Notes: generated from the sequence alone by a model not told the origin. Positions 1-8,294 are shown, counted from the first letter of the stretch. The stretch: DNA of 64,000 nucleotides from Anaerolineales bacterium (GCA_030680795.1 JAUXUL010000010.1:180148-244147), one strand, 5' to 3'. Made by a program: numbers and translations.

Positions 1-438
1 GTCTTCGAGGTCAACCCAAAAGGCGATGCGGTCTGTGAGTCTTTCCCAATCCTGAATGTAGGTAAAAACAGACTTCCTGCAAAGCTCGTTGAATTTGTCT
101 ATGCCGTATTCCTCGATCTGCTGTTTGTTGTTGAAACCAAGCTGCTTCTCCACTTCGATCTCAACCGGCAGGCCGTGTGTGTCCCAGCCGCCGCGGCGCG
201 AGACATGGTATCCGCGCATGATCTTATAACGCGGGAACATATCCTTGAAGGCGCGCGCCAGCACGTGATGGACGCCCGGGCGTCCATTCGCAGTGGGAGG
301 GCCTTCATAAAATATATATTCTGGATTGCCCTTGCGCTGCTCGACCGTTTTCTTGAAGATGTCCTGTTTTTTCCATAGCTTGAGAATATTCTCTTCCATC
401 GAAGGCGCATCGAGTTTTGGGGATACTGATTTAAACAT
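1..438 (-). CDS. ileS: Isoleucyl-tRNA synthetase, N-terminal part (runs off window)
   Basis: Charges tRNA-Ile with isoleucine in the cytoplasm. Reading the minus strand from the ATG at 438 gives 146 codons that stay open to the window edge, so only the N-terminus is present. The class I signature region is visible at about residues 43-55 ([15 protein letters not shown], the HIGH-like motif of the IleS type with HHVLA), followed by [14 protein letters not shown] and [13 protein letters not shown], both typical of IleS. The gene lies directly behind a T-box leader and terminator, and the T-box specifier is an Ile codon, which supports the assignment independently. The same N-terminus can occur in other class I synthetases of the ValRS/LeuRS group, but the T-box and [11 protein letters not shown] favour IleS. 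Confidence 0.95.
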   Translation of the reverse strand, partial: MFKSVSPKLDAPSMEENILKLWKKQDIFKKTVEQRKGNPEYIFYEGPPTANGRPGVHHVLARAFKDMFPRYKIMRGYHVSRRGGWDTHGLPVEIEVEKQLGFNNKQQIEEYGIDKFNELCRKSVFTYIQDWERLTDRIAFWVDLED

Positions 439-478
439 GGTTGGTTTCCTCGTTACCTAGTTGAATAGTTGGAATGAA

Positions 479-793
479 TAAAAAAACGCCCATCCCAAAA
501 GGGACGAGCGTGATGCCCGCGGTGCCACCCAAATTCCTGTCATAAAGACAGACACTCGATCGAGTACGGCTTGTTTGCTTATACTCTTGTTCCCATAACG
601 AAGAACAATTTCGGATTCCCTACTCTCAGTCAATTATTCAACGAACAGACTATCAAACTACAAAACTAATTGACTGATTTCAGTGCACAGCTTCGGGAGG
701 ATTTTCAATTGCCTGCGCGTATCCGCTTCACACCTGACCTCGGACTCGCTGACCGTTTCGACAGATTTACTCGTTCCCATCAACGCTTTTATT
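479..793 (-). promoter_or_regulatory. T-box riboswitch leader of ileS (Ile specifier, with terminator)
   Basis: On the minus strand the leader shows the conserved T-box core GGGTGGCACCGCGGG at 530-516, a 10-bp terminator stem at 510-487 with a TTTT loop, and a T run after it. Upstream parts of stem I are recognisable: AGTA near 780, AGCGAG near 745 and a GGTGTGAAGC distal loop. A likely specifier AUC (Ile) lies at 702-700 in the context GAAAATCCTCC. Uncharged tRNA-Ile should stabilise the antiterminator and let ileS be transcribed. Stem I limits are approximate. Confidence 0.93.
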
Positions 794-799
794 TATTGG

Positions 800-828
800 A
801 TTATACACACGGAAAACATAATCTGCAA
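800..828 (-). promoter_or_regulatory. Sigma-70-type promoter of the ileS T-box transcript
   Basis: On the minus strand TTGCAG at 828-823 is followed after 17 bases by TATAAT at 805-800, predicting a start near 793, just before the T-box stem I. It is divergent from the promoter at 868-896. Confidence 0.7.
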
Positions 829-867
829 GAGCATGGTTTTCACTTTTTAAATCTTACCGATTTCAGG

Positions 868-896
868 TTGACTGTTTCGTATCAGACAGGTATAAT
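868..896 (+). promoter_or_regulatory. Sigma-70-type promoter of the S1-domain gene
   Basis: TTGACT at 868-873, 17-base spacer, TATAAT at 891-896. The predicted start near 903 leaves a leader of about 33 bases before the ATG at 936, with the ribosome site AGGAG in between. Confidence 0.85.
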
Positions 897-935
897 CCTT
901 CTTCGGTATTACTTCAAACAGCAGGAGATCAAACT

Positions 936-1706
936 ATGGCTACACCCGATAGCGCGCCCGCCGTAGCGCTTGAACTAAAAACTAAACTTAGCGGCAAAAT
1001 TTTGAAAACCACTCTCGCGGGGGCGCTCGTTGATATTGGTCAAGCACTACCCGGCGTAATCCACATCTCACAACTTCAACAGGAGGCGGTCAATAAAGTG
1101 GAAGATGTTGTCACAGAAGGACAACAAGTTGAAGTTTGGGTACGACGTGTGAAGAAAGATCGCATCGAACTCACCATGATCGAACCCCTGGCCTACGAAT
1201 GGAAAGAAATCCAGCCCGAATTGATCGTCAAAGGTAAAGTTGTTCGCCTCGAATCCTACGGTGCCTTTGTAGACTTTGGAGCAGAACGCCCCGGCCTTAT
1301 CCACGTCAGCGAACTCACACACGGCTATGTCAAGACCGCCAGCGAAGTTCTCAAGGAAGGCGAAGAGATCGAAGCAAAGGTTTTGGACGTGGACCGCCGC
1401 AAACGACAGATCCGTTTGAGCATGAAAGCGCTCCAAGCCAAAGCTATTGAAGCCGCCAAACCTGAACGCGCAGAGCGCAAAGGACCGGGAAAACGCAAAG
1501 GCAAAAATGAAGACCAGTCCTACACAATGGAAGTTGAAGCGCCAAATGAGCCGCAGTTCACTGCCATGCAAATGGCCTGGCAGCAGGCGCTGGAAAAGTC
1601 TAAAGGAAAAGGGAAAGTTCGCCGTAAATCCTACAAGTCTGCTTCGGAAGAACAGGAAAAACTCTTCAGCAGCACTTTGGAAAACCGACTTCCAACTGGT
1701 GGATAA
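936..1706 (+). CDS. S1 RNA-binding domain protein
   Basis: Predicted cytoplasmic RNA-binding protein of 256 residues with two S1 (OB-fold) domains. The first is at about residues 14-80 (LSGKILKTTLAGALVDIGQALPGVIHISQL) and the second at about 90-160 (VKGKVVRLESYGAFVDFGAERPGLIHVSEL), both with the GAFVDFG...GLIHVSE pattern. The second half is Lys/Arg-rich and probably disordered. It is shorter than ribosomal protein S1 (4-6 domains) and resembles the 30S-S1-like proteins of Chloroflexota. The start is set by CAGGAGATCAAACT before ATG and by the promoter at 868-896. It faces the ileS transcript divergently and ends in a shared terminator with prfB. Confidence 0.88.
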   Translation: MATPDSAPAVALELKTKLSGKILKTTLAGALVDIGQALPGVIHISQLQQEAVNKVEDVVTEGQQVEVWVRRVKKDRIELTMIEPLAYEWKEIQPELIVKGKVVRLESYGAFVDFGAERPGLIHVSELTHGYVKTASEVLKEGEEIEAKVLDVDRRKRQIRLSMKALQAKAIEAAKPERAERKGPGKRKGKNEDQSYTMEVEAPNEPQFTAMQMAWQQALEKSKGKGKVRRKSYKSASEEQEKLFSSTLENRLPTGG

Positions 1707-1710
1707 CAAA

Positions 1711-1738
1711 AAGAGCGGGTTTTGAACCCGCTCTTTTG
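1711..1738. terminator. Bidirectional intrinsic terminator between S1 gene and prfB
   Basis: Stem AAGAGCGGGTT / AACCCGCTCTT with a short loop and T/A tracts on both sides; it serves the + strand S1 gene and can also end the minus strand prfB transcript. Confidence 0.85.
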
Positions 1739-1753
1739 ATTCTTCAATATTAA

Positions 1754-2840
1754 CTACTTTGAAGTACTCTTCAAATAGGCTCCCATAAAACCATCCAAGT
1801 CGCCATCCAAAACGGACTGGGCGTTCCCAACCTGAAAATCCGTGCGGTGATCCTTGACCATTTGATAAGGGTGCAGAACATACGAACGGATCTGGCTGCC
1901 CCATTCCGCTTTTGTGTATTCACCGCGCAGGACGGCTCGCTCCTCTTCTCTTTCAGCCTTGCGAAGTTCAAGCAAACGCGCCCGCAGGATACCCATGGCA
2001 AATTCACGATTCTGAATTTGCGAACGTTCATTCTGACAAGTCACTACAATGCCGGTCGGAATGTGAGTTAAGCGTACGGCAGTGGCATTCTTTTGAACAT
2101 TTTGTCCGCCCGCGCCTGAGGAACGAAATACATCCATTTTTATATCGCTAGGGGTAATGTCAATATTCGCCTCCTCCAGGGAGACCTGCGGCAGGACTTC
2201 GACCAGCGCGAACGAAGTATGCCTGCGATGGGCCGCATCAAATGGGGAGAGCCGCACTAAACGATGTACACCTTTTTCGGAACGCAAATGACCAAACGCA
2301 TAATGCCCGCCCACTGCGATGGTCACGCTTTTTATGCCGGCTTCTTCACCCGCTGTAGTATCTACAATTTCGGCGGTAAAACCATGATCTTCGATCCAAC
2401 GCAGGTACATGCGTTGAAGCATTTCAGCCCAATCTTGTGAATCTGTCCCGCCTGCACCGGCATGGATCGCCAGAATGGCACCGTCATGGTCGTAAGGACC
2501 CGAAAGCATCGCTGCGAACGAACGCTGCTCCAAATCGGATTCGAGCTTCTTGATCTCGGCTACCAAATCTGTGCGCAGAGATTCGTCTTCAAGTTTTGCC
2601 AATTCGATCAAATCATGAAGTTGTTGTTTTAACGAATTCCAGGATACAACCTCTTCACGCAGGCTTGAGACAGTTTTCATCACTTTCTGTGCGCTGGTGG
2701 AATCATTCCAAAATTCCAAGTGCTCTATATCGTTTTCGAGTTGTGAAAGTTGAAGTTCTTTGCCCACCAGGTCAAAGACGCACCATTAACAGCTGAGTCA
2801 GGTCATTCGCGACCTGCAAACGTTGAAGCAAGTCTTGCAT
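1754..2840 (-). CDS. prfB: Peptide chain release factor 2, with programmed +1 frameshift
   Basis: Releases the finished peptide at UGA and UAA codons. Translation starts at ATG 2840 (after GGAGATAGC), runs 22 codons (ending MVRL) to the in-frame stop TGA at 2774-2772, and must shift +1 at CTTTGAC to continue as DLVGKELQLSQLENDIEHLEFW; the zero-frame and +1 parts together give about 361 residues, the normal RF2 length. The catalytic motif SGAGGQNVQKNATAVRL is present. The shift site is the classic RF2 autoregulatory one: low RF2 slows termination and favours shifting. The gene's own stop is TAG (1756-1754), read by RF1. It follows ftsY on the same strand with a 74-base gap that carries a palindromic repeat. 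Confidence 0.95.
2771..2777 (-). promoter_or_regulatory. Programmed +1 ribosomal frameshift site CTTTGAC of prfB
   Basis: CTT TGA C at codons 22-23 on the minus strand. A purine-rich stretch (ATGGTG) just upstream may act as a weak internal Shine-Dalgarno element, less perfect than the AGGGGG of E. coli. Confidence 0.92.
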
Positions 2841-2856
2841 GCTATCTCCTAAAGAT

Positions 2857-2903
2857 GGTGGTTTCGATACGGGCGGGAAAACCGCCCGCCCTACTCAACC
2901 ACC
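2857..2903. repeat. Dispersed palindromic repeat, family A
   Basis: Imperfect inverted repeat with outer arms GGTGGTTTCGATAC and CTACTCAACCACC and an inner GGGCGGG/CCCGCCC stem. Related copies lie at 15466-15500, 23687-23846 and 63280-63310. It sits between ftsY and prfB. Confidence 0.75.
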
Positions 2904-2914
2904 ACATAAAATAA

Positions 2915-3823
2915 TTATGATGTCAAAATTCCATCTACAAATGCATGCGGGTCAAACGGCATTAGATCTTCGGGTTTCTCACCCAAGCCGGCAAACAGAA
3001 TCGGCAAATCCAACTCACGCTGAATGGCGAAGGCCATGCCGCCGCGCGCGGATGAATCCAGTTTCGACAATATTACACCCGTTACGTTAACTGCTTCTTT
3101 AAATGCACGCGCCTGTTGCAGGGCATTCTGACCTGTGGTTGCATCCATCACAAGCCAAATTTCATGCGGGGCACCCTCAAACGCCTTGCCAACCACCCGA
3201 TTAACTTTTTTCAGTTCTTCCATTAAATTGAAACGAGTGTGTAGACGTCCGGCTGTATCTATCATGACAATATCCACGCCGCGGGCGACTCCTGCTTGAA
3301 CGGCATTGTAGGCCACTGCGCCGGGGTCGCTCTCGGGAGCGCCTACGATCACATCCACTTTCAACCTGTCACCCCAAACCTGGAGCTGGTCCATCGCTGC
3401 GGCACGGAAAGTGTCTGCGGCTGCAAGCAGGAGTTTCCTTCCTTGCGCATGAAAACGGGAGGCCAATTTTGCAATGGTTGTGGTTTTACCGGAACCATTG
3501 ACGCCCACGACCAGGATGACGGTTGGTTTGCCCTCGAAATTTAAAGCAGGTGGCGTTTCGAGGCGCGAGCGGAGTTCCTGTTTCAGCGCAAAGAAAAGCT
3601 CATTGGCGCGGATCAGGCCTGCGGTGCGCGTGAGGCGCTTGAGAGAATCCAAAATGGAGGTTGTCGTATCAATGCCCAAATCCGCTTGAATAAGAAGGGC
3701 TTCAAGACCATCCCATGTTTCATTATTGATCTCAGAGGCGCCAAGTATGGATGCCATTTGCCCAAATGCGGATTTTCTTGTTTTGGAAAGTCCATCCTTC
3801 CAGCGGGAGATGATGTTAATCAT
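2915..3823 (-). CDS. ftsY: Signal recognition particle receptor FtsY
   Basis: Membrane-associated SRP receptor GTPase that docks ribosome-nascent chain complexes at the translocon. It has 302 residues: an N domain at about 1-95, then the G domain with [15 protein letters not shown] (G1), [16 protein letters not shown] (G3), [10 protein letters not shown] and [11 protein letters not shown] (the TKLD-equivalent). The acidic A domain of E. coli FtsY is absent, as in most short bacterial FtsY proteins. It is transcribed ahead of prfB and divergently from trxA. Distinguished from Ffh by its length and the absence of the Met-rich M domain. Confidence 0.95.
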   Translation of the reverse strand: MINIISRWKDGLSKTRKSAFGQMASILGASEINNETWDGLEALLIQADLGIDTTTSILDSLKRLTRTAGLIRANELFFALKQELRSRLETPPALNFEGKPTVILVVGVNGSGKTTTIAKLASRFHAQGRKLLLAAADTFRAAAMDQLQVWGDRLKVDVIVGAPESDPGAVAYNAVQAGVARGVDIVMIDTAGRLHTRFNLMEELKKVNRVVGKAFEGAPHEIWLVMDATTGQNALQQARAFKEAVNVTGVILSKLDSSARGGMAFAIQRELDLPILFAGLGEKPEDLMPFDPHAFVDGILTS

Positions 3824-3849
3824 GAGCCGCGATTATATCAGGGAATTTA

Positions 3850-3858
3850 TGTTATACT
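3850..3858 (+). promoter_or_regulatory. Possible extended -10 promoter for trxA
   Basis: TGTTATACT (TGn plus TATACT) about 56 bases before the trxA start; no clear -35 box is visible, as expected for extended -10 promoters. Confidence 0.45.
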
Positions 3859-3914
3859 CCAGCGGCTAAATCAAGAAAGCGATAAAAGCGCTTGAAAAGC
3901 ATAAAGGAAGAAAA

Positions 3915-4259
3915 ATGTTGAGTGAACCTATTCATGTCACAGACGAAGCCTTTGAAAAAGTGGTCATGCAATCACCGCTGCCGGTGATCGTGGACTTCTG
4001 GGCGGCATGGTGCAACCCGTGCAAGATGATTGCCCCCACGCTGGAAAAACTTGCGAAAGAACAAGAGGGCAAATTGATCGTCGCCAAAGTCAATACAGAT
4101 GAACACTCTGAATGGATGCAAAAATTTGGCATTCAAGGCATCCCTACGTTGTTGTTCGTTTCAGGCGGCAAGGTGGTGCATCGTCAGGTCGGCGCTTTGC
4201 CAGAACGAATGCTGCGGGAAGTTGTCGTGCAATTCATGGAAGTTATCGGTCAAAAATAA
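3915..4259 (+). CDS. trxA: Thioredoxin
   Basis: Small cytoplasmic dithiol-disulfide oxidoreductase of 114 residues. The active site is WCNPC (Cys33, Cys36), where the usual Gly after the first Cys is Asn; the rest of the fold is canonical (VIVDFWAAWCNPCKMIAPTLEKLAKE, GIQGIPTLLFVSGGKVVHRQVGA with the cis-Pro in IPT). The Asn may shift the redox potential, which is an inference. Start at ATG 3915 after AAGGAAGAAAA. It is followed after 23 bases by a lipoprotein gene. Confidence 0.92.
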   Translation: MLSEPIHVTDEAFEKVVMQSPLPVIVDFWAAWCNPCKMIAPTLEKLAKEQEGKLIVAKVNTDEHSEWMQKFGIQGIPTLLFVSGGKVVHRQVGALPERMLREVVVQFMEVIGQK

Positions 4260-4282
4260 GACTCTATCTTAAGGAGTTGGCT

Positions 4283-4966
4283 ATGAAGAAAATGCTTGTT
4301 TTGATGGTTGTGCTTGTTGCGACGCTTAGTGGATGCCTGCCAGCCATGCTACAACCCGAAGCGGCCAACCCAACTCTTATAACAGAAGCAGATCTTCAAA
4401 CGACTGCTGAGATCCTTTCACAACAAACGCTACAGTCTTTGCCGACAGCAACCGTCGCACCAAGTGAGACAGCGGTTGTCATGACCGCCACAGAGACGCC
4501 TATACAGAGTACGCCAACCGCAACACAAAATCCAATATTGCTTACTTTGACCGCGACATTGGGCACTGGCACTGTCTCGGCGAATAACGAAACCCCTGTT
4601 AGTGGCACATTGCCATTCACAGGAACCCCGAGCGCCACTGCGAAGCCTGCATTTAGCGCCACACCCACCCTGGAAGCTCGCCCACTATCTTATGGCACAT
4701 TGCCGCCCAATTTGCCTTCTGGAACCATCACCCTGATCAACAATGCGAAAGTGGATGTTTACATCTCTTTGCGGAGTGTAACCAAGGAAGGGTATATTAC
4801 AATCCTGGAATATCCCATAAAATCAAGCGTCGAGGCCAAGGCTCCCGCAGGCAAATATACTTATGTTGCCTGGGTCGGCGGCAAACAATTCACCGGCGCA
4901 TTTTCCCTGTCCAAAGGTCAGGACCTGGTGATCAATATTTTCAAAGACCGAATTGGTATTAAATAG
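4283..4966 (+). CDS. Lipoprotein with Thr/Pro-rich linker and a C-terminal VAWVGG module
   Basis: Predicted exported lipoprotein of 227 residues. The signal peptide ends in a lipobox (LSGC, Cys at residue 17), then follows a long Thr/Ala/Pro-rich linker (to about residue 130) and a compact C-terminal module of about 90 residues (LSYGTLPPNLPSG...VDVYISL...APAGKYTYVAWVGG...). The same module ends the LysM protein at 25919-26677. The ATG at 4283 is preferred to upstream in-frame starts because it follows AAGGAGTTGGCT and opens the signal peptide. Function unknown; perhaps a surface-anchored binding domain. A broken copy of its 3' half lies at 5812-6190. Confidence 0.8.
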   Translation: MKKMLVLMVVLVATLSGCLPAMLQPEAANPTLITEADLQTTAEILSQQTLQSLPTATVAPSETAVVMTATETPIQSTPTATQNPILLTLTATLGTGTVSANNETPVSGTLPFTGTPSATAKPAFSATPTLEARPLSYGTLPPNLPSGTITLINNAKVDVYISLRSVTKEGYITILEYPIKSSVEAKAPAGKYTYVAWVGGKQFTGAFSLSKGQDLVINIFKDRIGIK

Positions 4967-5002
4967 AAATTACTCAAATTAAGAAATGAAATGGAGAAAT
5001 AA

Positions 5003-5596
5003 ATGTTAAAAAAACTAATCCCTGTCCTTTTGGCGATTGCAGTATTGCTAACTGCATGCGCTCCGCAAGGCGCACCCACATTAGCACCCGCAGAGGTTGA
5101 AGGCACTGCTGTAGCAGCGGCCTGGACGATCGTGGCGATGACTCAATTAGCCCTCCCAACCGCTACACCCGTACCGCCGACAGAAACACCGAGCCCTACC
5201 CCATTACCCACCTTCACACCTTTTCCATTACCAACCCTGGAATTGTCCCTGCCGACAGCCACGCAAGCCACAGGCGATTGTCTAAAGCCATTGAATGTTG
5301 CAGAAGCGGGTCCTCAATCTTCCGTGCGACTTGAAAACGTATCCGGGGGTAATAAGGTTACACTATCATTAAACTTACGCACCAACTTGTTCGGACAATG
5401 TGGATATGTAGGTTACACCTTAGGAAAAAATGAAAAGCTTGTGGTTTCCCTGCCTAAAGGCGAATACTATGCATATGCGTGGATAACCTACAGTGATGGT
5501 GACACAAGCAACGCGTCCGGCTATGTCAATAATCGCGTTGGTGATAATCACTTGTTTGTTGTAAAGATCAAAAAAGAAGTCATCTCTGTACCTTAG
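5003..5596 (+). CDS. Lipoprotein, copy A of a tandem pair
   Basis: Exported lipoprotein of 197 residues: signal peptide with lipobox LTAC (Cys19), a Thr/Pro linker (LPTATPVPPTETPSPTPLP) and a C-terminal domain of about 105 residues with paired Cys and the pattern NVAEAGPQSSVRLEN...GNKVTLSLNL...PKGEYYAYAW. No known family is recognised. It is 36 bases behind the previous lipoprotein gene, with TGGAGAAATAA before ATG, and ends in the terminator at 5621-5660. The gene at 6226-6831 is a close paralogue: the signal and linker are nearly identical at the DNA level while the C-terminal domain has diverged, suggesting duplication followed by selection or gene conversion on the 5' part. Confidence 0.82.
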   Translation: MLKKLIPVLLAIAVLLTACAPQGAPTLAPAEVEGTAVAAAWTIVAMTQLALPTATPVPPTETPSPTPLPTFTPFPLPTLELSLPTATQATGDCLKPLNVAEAGPQSSVRLENVSGGNKVTLSLNLRTNLFGQCGYVGYTLGKNEKLVVSLPKGEYYAYAWITYSDGDTSNASGYVNNRVGDNHLFVVKIKKEVISVP

Positions 5597-5620
5597 GATG
5601 CAATAAACCTACATCCACAA

Positions 5621-5660
5621 ATAACAGAAGCCACACTCTGTTGCGGCTTCTGTTATTTAA
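5621..5660 (+). terminator. Intrinsic terminator after lipoprotein copy A
   Basis: Stem ATAACAGAAGCC / GGCTTCTGTTAT with a 12-base loop, followed by TTAA. Confidence 0.75.
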
Positions 5661-5668
5661 TATATTAT

Positions 5669-5811
5669 TCACTCGCTCGTACTATCCTGGCGCCTAACAT
5701 TCGCAATTTCTCATCCACTCACTCATCGCCTCTTTCGATTTGAACAACATTGCGTATTTCCGAGGTCCCTTTCGCCGTCAATGCCGCCAGCATCAGAGCG
5801 ATACCTGCAAG
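5669..5811 (-). pseudogene. Duplicated 3' end fragment of murA
   Basis: About 143 bases match the last 48 codons of murA (6889-7031), including the stretch encoding KGTSEIRNV and the C-terminal RLLGARIE-like end, with a stop at 5671-5669. It has no N-terminal part and is part of the tandem duplication described for this region. Confidence 0.8.
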
Positions 5812-6190
5812 GCGAAAGTGGATATTTACATCTCTTTGCGGTGTGTAACCAAGGAAGGGTACATAACGATTCTTGAATATCCCGTGAGTCCATTGCAAAA
5901 ACAAAATACTTAACGCGAAGGCGCAAAAGCGCAGAGAAATTCTGAAATTCGGATTGAAAATCTTGAAAATATAGCCGTCAAATAGCTCAGAATCCCCTCG
6001 CGGCTTTGCGTTATGCTCTTGACCTATAGGCAGTGCAGTCTCCCATAAAATCAAGCATCGAGGCCAAAGCTCCCGCAGGCAAATATGCTTATGTTGCCTG
6101 GGTCGGCGGCGGACAAATCACCGGCGCATTTTCCCTGTCCAAAGATCAGGACCTGGTGATCGATATTTTCAAAGACAGAATTGGTATAAT
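5812..6190 (+). pseudogene. Broken copy of the 4283-4966 lipoprotein gene (3' half), split by a repeat
   Basis: 5816-5884 matches 4750-4818 of the intact gene and 6041-6190 matches the rest (SSIEAKAPAGKYAYVAWVGG...). Between them lie about 156 unrelated bases with inverted-repeat ends. The original stop is also lost in this copy (TATTAA became TATAAT). The upstream junction with the murA fragment has a GCGAAA microhomology. Confidence 0.8.
5908..6013. repeat. Inserted palindromic repeat inside the lipoprotein pseudogene
   Basis: Ends are ACTTAACGCGAAGGCGC and GGCTTTGCGTTATG, which are roughly inverted; absent from the intact copy at 4283-4966. Confidence 0.55.
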
Positions 6191-6225
6191 ATGGAAATTA
6201 CTCGAATTAAGAAATGGAGAAATAA

Positions 6226-6831
6226 ATGTTAAGAAAACTAATCCCCGTCCTTTTGGCGATTGCAGTATTGCTAACTGCATGTGCTCCGCAAGGCGCACCC
6301 ACATTAGCGCCCGCAGAGGTAGAAGGCACTGCCATAGCAGCGGCCTGGACGATCGTGGCGATGACTCAATTAGCCCTCCCAACCGCTACACCCGTACCTC
6401 CGACAGAAACACCCAGCCCTACCCCATTACCCACCTTCACACCTTTTTCATTACCAACCCTGGGATTATCCCTGCCGACAGCCACTCCGAAAACTGCTAC
6501 TGGAGCCTGTGATGGAATCATGAATATTGCCGAAGCTGGGCCTAAATCTAATGTACGGATCGAAAATGAATCTGGAGGAACGGCTACTTTTTCGCTGTAC
6601 CTCGGTAAACCTAACGCATTTGCCCAATGTGGATTCGTGCCCGGCTTATCCCCATTGAGTAAAAACAGTAGTTTGACAGTTTCCATACCGAAGGGCGAGT
6701 ATTTTGCTTTTGCGTTGATCGCTTATCCGGATGGCTCTTCAAGCAACGCATCCGGCTATGTCAATAATCGGGGCGGGGATAACCACACGTTTGTTGTCAA
6801 GATCAAAAAGGAAGTTATCGTTGTACCTTAA
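6226..6831 (+). CDS. Lipoprotein, copy B of a tandem pair
   Basis: Exported lipoprotein of 201 residues, paralogue of the gene at 5003-5596. Residues 1-90 (signal peptide, LTAC lipobox at Cys19, and TATPVPPTETPSPTP linker) are almost identical between the two, whereas the C-terminal domain differs (GACDGIMNIAEAGPKSNVRIENESGG...FVPGLSPLSKNSSLTVSIPKGEYFAFAL) but keeps the same layout and the final SNASGYVNNR-GDNH-FVVKIKKEV tail. The start follows AATGGAGAAATAA. It ends against murA with a shared terminator. Function unknown. Confidence 0.82.
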   Translation: MLRKLIPVLLAIAVLLTACAPQGAPTLAPAEVEGTAIAAAWTIVAMTQLALPTATPVPPTETPSPTPLPTFTPFSLPTLGLSLPTATPKTATGACDGIMNIAEAGPKSNVRIENESGGTATFSLYLGKPNAFAQCGFVPGLSPLSKNSSLTVSIPKGEYFAFALIAYPDGSSSNASGYVNNRGGDNHTFVVKIKKEVIVVP

Positions 6832-6853
6832 TAGATCGATAACAACCATAAAC

Positions 6854-6886
6854 CAAAAAGAAGCCGCAATAATGCGGCTTCTTTTT
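6854..6886. terminator. Bidirectional terminator between lipoprotein copy B and murA
   Basis: Stem AAAAAGAAGCCGCA / TGCGGCTTCTTTTT with a 4-base loop; symmetrical A and T tracts serve both converging genes. Confidence 0.85.
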
Positions 6887-6888
6887 GG

Positions 6889-8169
6889 TTACTCGCTCAC
6901 CCGTTCGATTCTGGCGCCCAATAAACGCAATTTCTCATCCACGCGCTCGTAGCCTCTTTCGATTTGAATCACATTGCGTATTTCCGAGGTCCCTTTCGCC
7001 GCCAGTGCCGCCAGCAGCAAAGCCATGCCTGCGCGAATATCCGGGCTCTCAAGTTTTTCACTGAACAACTGTGTCGGACCTTGAATCAAACAGCGGTAGG
7101 GATCGCATAAAATAATTCTTGCACCCATGCCGACCAGCTTGTCTGTAAAATACATTCTGCCCGAGAACATCCAATCATGGATAAGCACAGAACCGGCAGC
7201 CTGAGTCGCAACTGTGATCGCGATGCTGATCAGGTCGGTTGGAAAAGCAGGCCAGACGTTCGTCTTGATCTCAGGGATGGCCCCATCAAGGTCGGAAATT
7301 ATCTTAAGCGATTGTTCCGCTGGGACAAGCAGGTCATTCCCATCCACCTGCCAGTGGACTCCCAGACGATGAAAGACCTGCCTTACCATTTCAAGGTGCT
7401 GAACACCGGCATTGCGAATGCGAATTTCCCCGCGAGTTACAACCGCCGCTCCGATATAGCTGACCACTTCCAACAGGTCGGGGCCGATTGTAAATTCACC
7501 GCCATGCAAACGCTGAACACCCGTGATGTGCAAAGTATTCGAACCAATGCCTTCAATCTGCGCCCCTAATAAATTTAGAAAGGCGCACAGCTCCTGGACA
7601 TGCGGCTCAGAGGCTGCGTTGCGGATCTGGGTTTTTCCTTTGGCAAGGACCGCCGCCATGACAGCGTTTTCTGTGGCAGTCACACTGGCTTCATCCAATA
7701 GAATATCGGCCCCGTGGAGTTCTGCTGCTTCAATATCGAAGATGCGGTCATAATTGACTTTTGCGCCAAGCGCATGCAAAGCCAGGATATGCGTATCCAG
7801 GCGGCGGCGGCCAATGACGTCCCCTCCCGGGGGAGGCAGGCGCACTGCTCCAGCGCGAGCCAGGACCGGGCCCGCAATCAGGATCGAAGCCCGGATGCGG
7901 CGACACAGGTCCGGGTCCAGGTTTGAGGCGGTCAGTTCACGAGTTGTAATACGCCAGGTATTCGCATCCAATTCATCCACTTGAGCGCCGATACTCTCGA
8001 TCAACTTTCGCATGGCGAATACATCCCTAATCTGCGGGATGTTGTGAAGCACGACCGCTTCATCAGTTAATAAACAGGCCGCCAGCAATGGTAATGCGGC
8101 ATTTTTATTTCCTGAAGGAGTTATTTCACCCCTCAGGGGAACCCCGCCGTCAATGACAAATTCTTCCAT
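6889..8169 (-). CDS. murA: UDP-N-acetylglucosamine 1-carboxyvinyltransferase with Asp at the fosfomycin-target Cys position
   Basis: First committed step of peptidoglycan synthesis: transfers enolpyruvate from PEP to UDP-GlcNAc in the cytoplasm. It has 426 residues, a normal length, with the EPSP-synthase-like double fold (SGNKNAALPLLAA near residue 19, RIRASILIAGPVLARAG near 91, PEIKTNVWPAFPTD near 300). The loop that holds the catalytic Cys in E. coli MurA (Cys115) reads PPPGGDVIGRRRLD here, with Asp117. MurA enzymes with Asp at this place, such as that of Mycobacterium tuberculosis, are intrinsically fosfomycin-resistant, so resistance is predicted. Start at 8169 follows AAGGAGATTAAAA on the minus strand. 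Confidence 0.95.
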   Translation of the reverse strand: MEEFVIDGGVPLRGEITPSGNKNAALPLLAACLLTDEAVVLHNIPQIRDVFAMRKLIESIGAQVDELDANTWRITTRELTASNLDPDLCRRIRASILIAGPVLARAGAVRLPPPGGDVIGRRRLDTHILALHALGAKVNYDRIFDIEAAELHGADILLDEASVTATENAVMAAVLAKGKTQIRNAASEPHVQELCAFLNLLGAQIEGIGSNTLHITGVQRLHGGEFTIGPDLLEVVSYIGAAVVTRGEIRIRNAGVQHLEMVRQVFHRLGVHWQVDGNDLLVPAEQSLKIISDLDGAIPEIKTNVWPAFPTDLISIAITVATQAAGSVLIHDWMFSGRMYFTDKLVGMGARIILCDPYRCLIQGPTQLFSEKLESPDIRAGMALLLAALAAKGTSEIRNVIQIERGYERVDEKLRLLGARIERVSE

Positions 8170-8294
8170 TTTTAATCTCCTTGATCACAATCAGGATTGT
8201 GAGGTAGTTGTGTGAATCCGCCAAAACTTTACAGTTCACTTACATCCAACACTTATACTACATCGTACTATAATTGGAATTATAATGACTTTAT

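Noticed and set aside
670..966. 98-codon frame on the plus strand ahead of the S1 gene
   Set aside because: It lies over the T-box leader and both divergent promoters, has no ribosome site and overlaps the real S1 start.
1068..1904. Long minus-strand frame opposite the S1 gene
   Set aside because: Antisense shadow of a clear S1 protein and of the prfB end; composition is Phe-rich as expected for a reversed Lys/Glu-rich frame.
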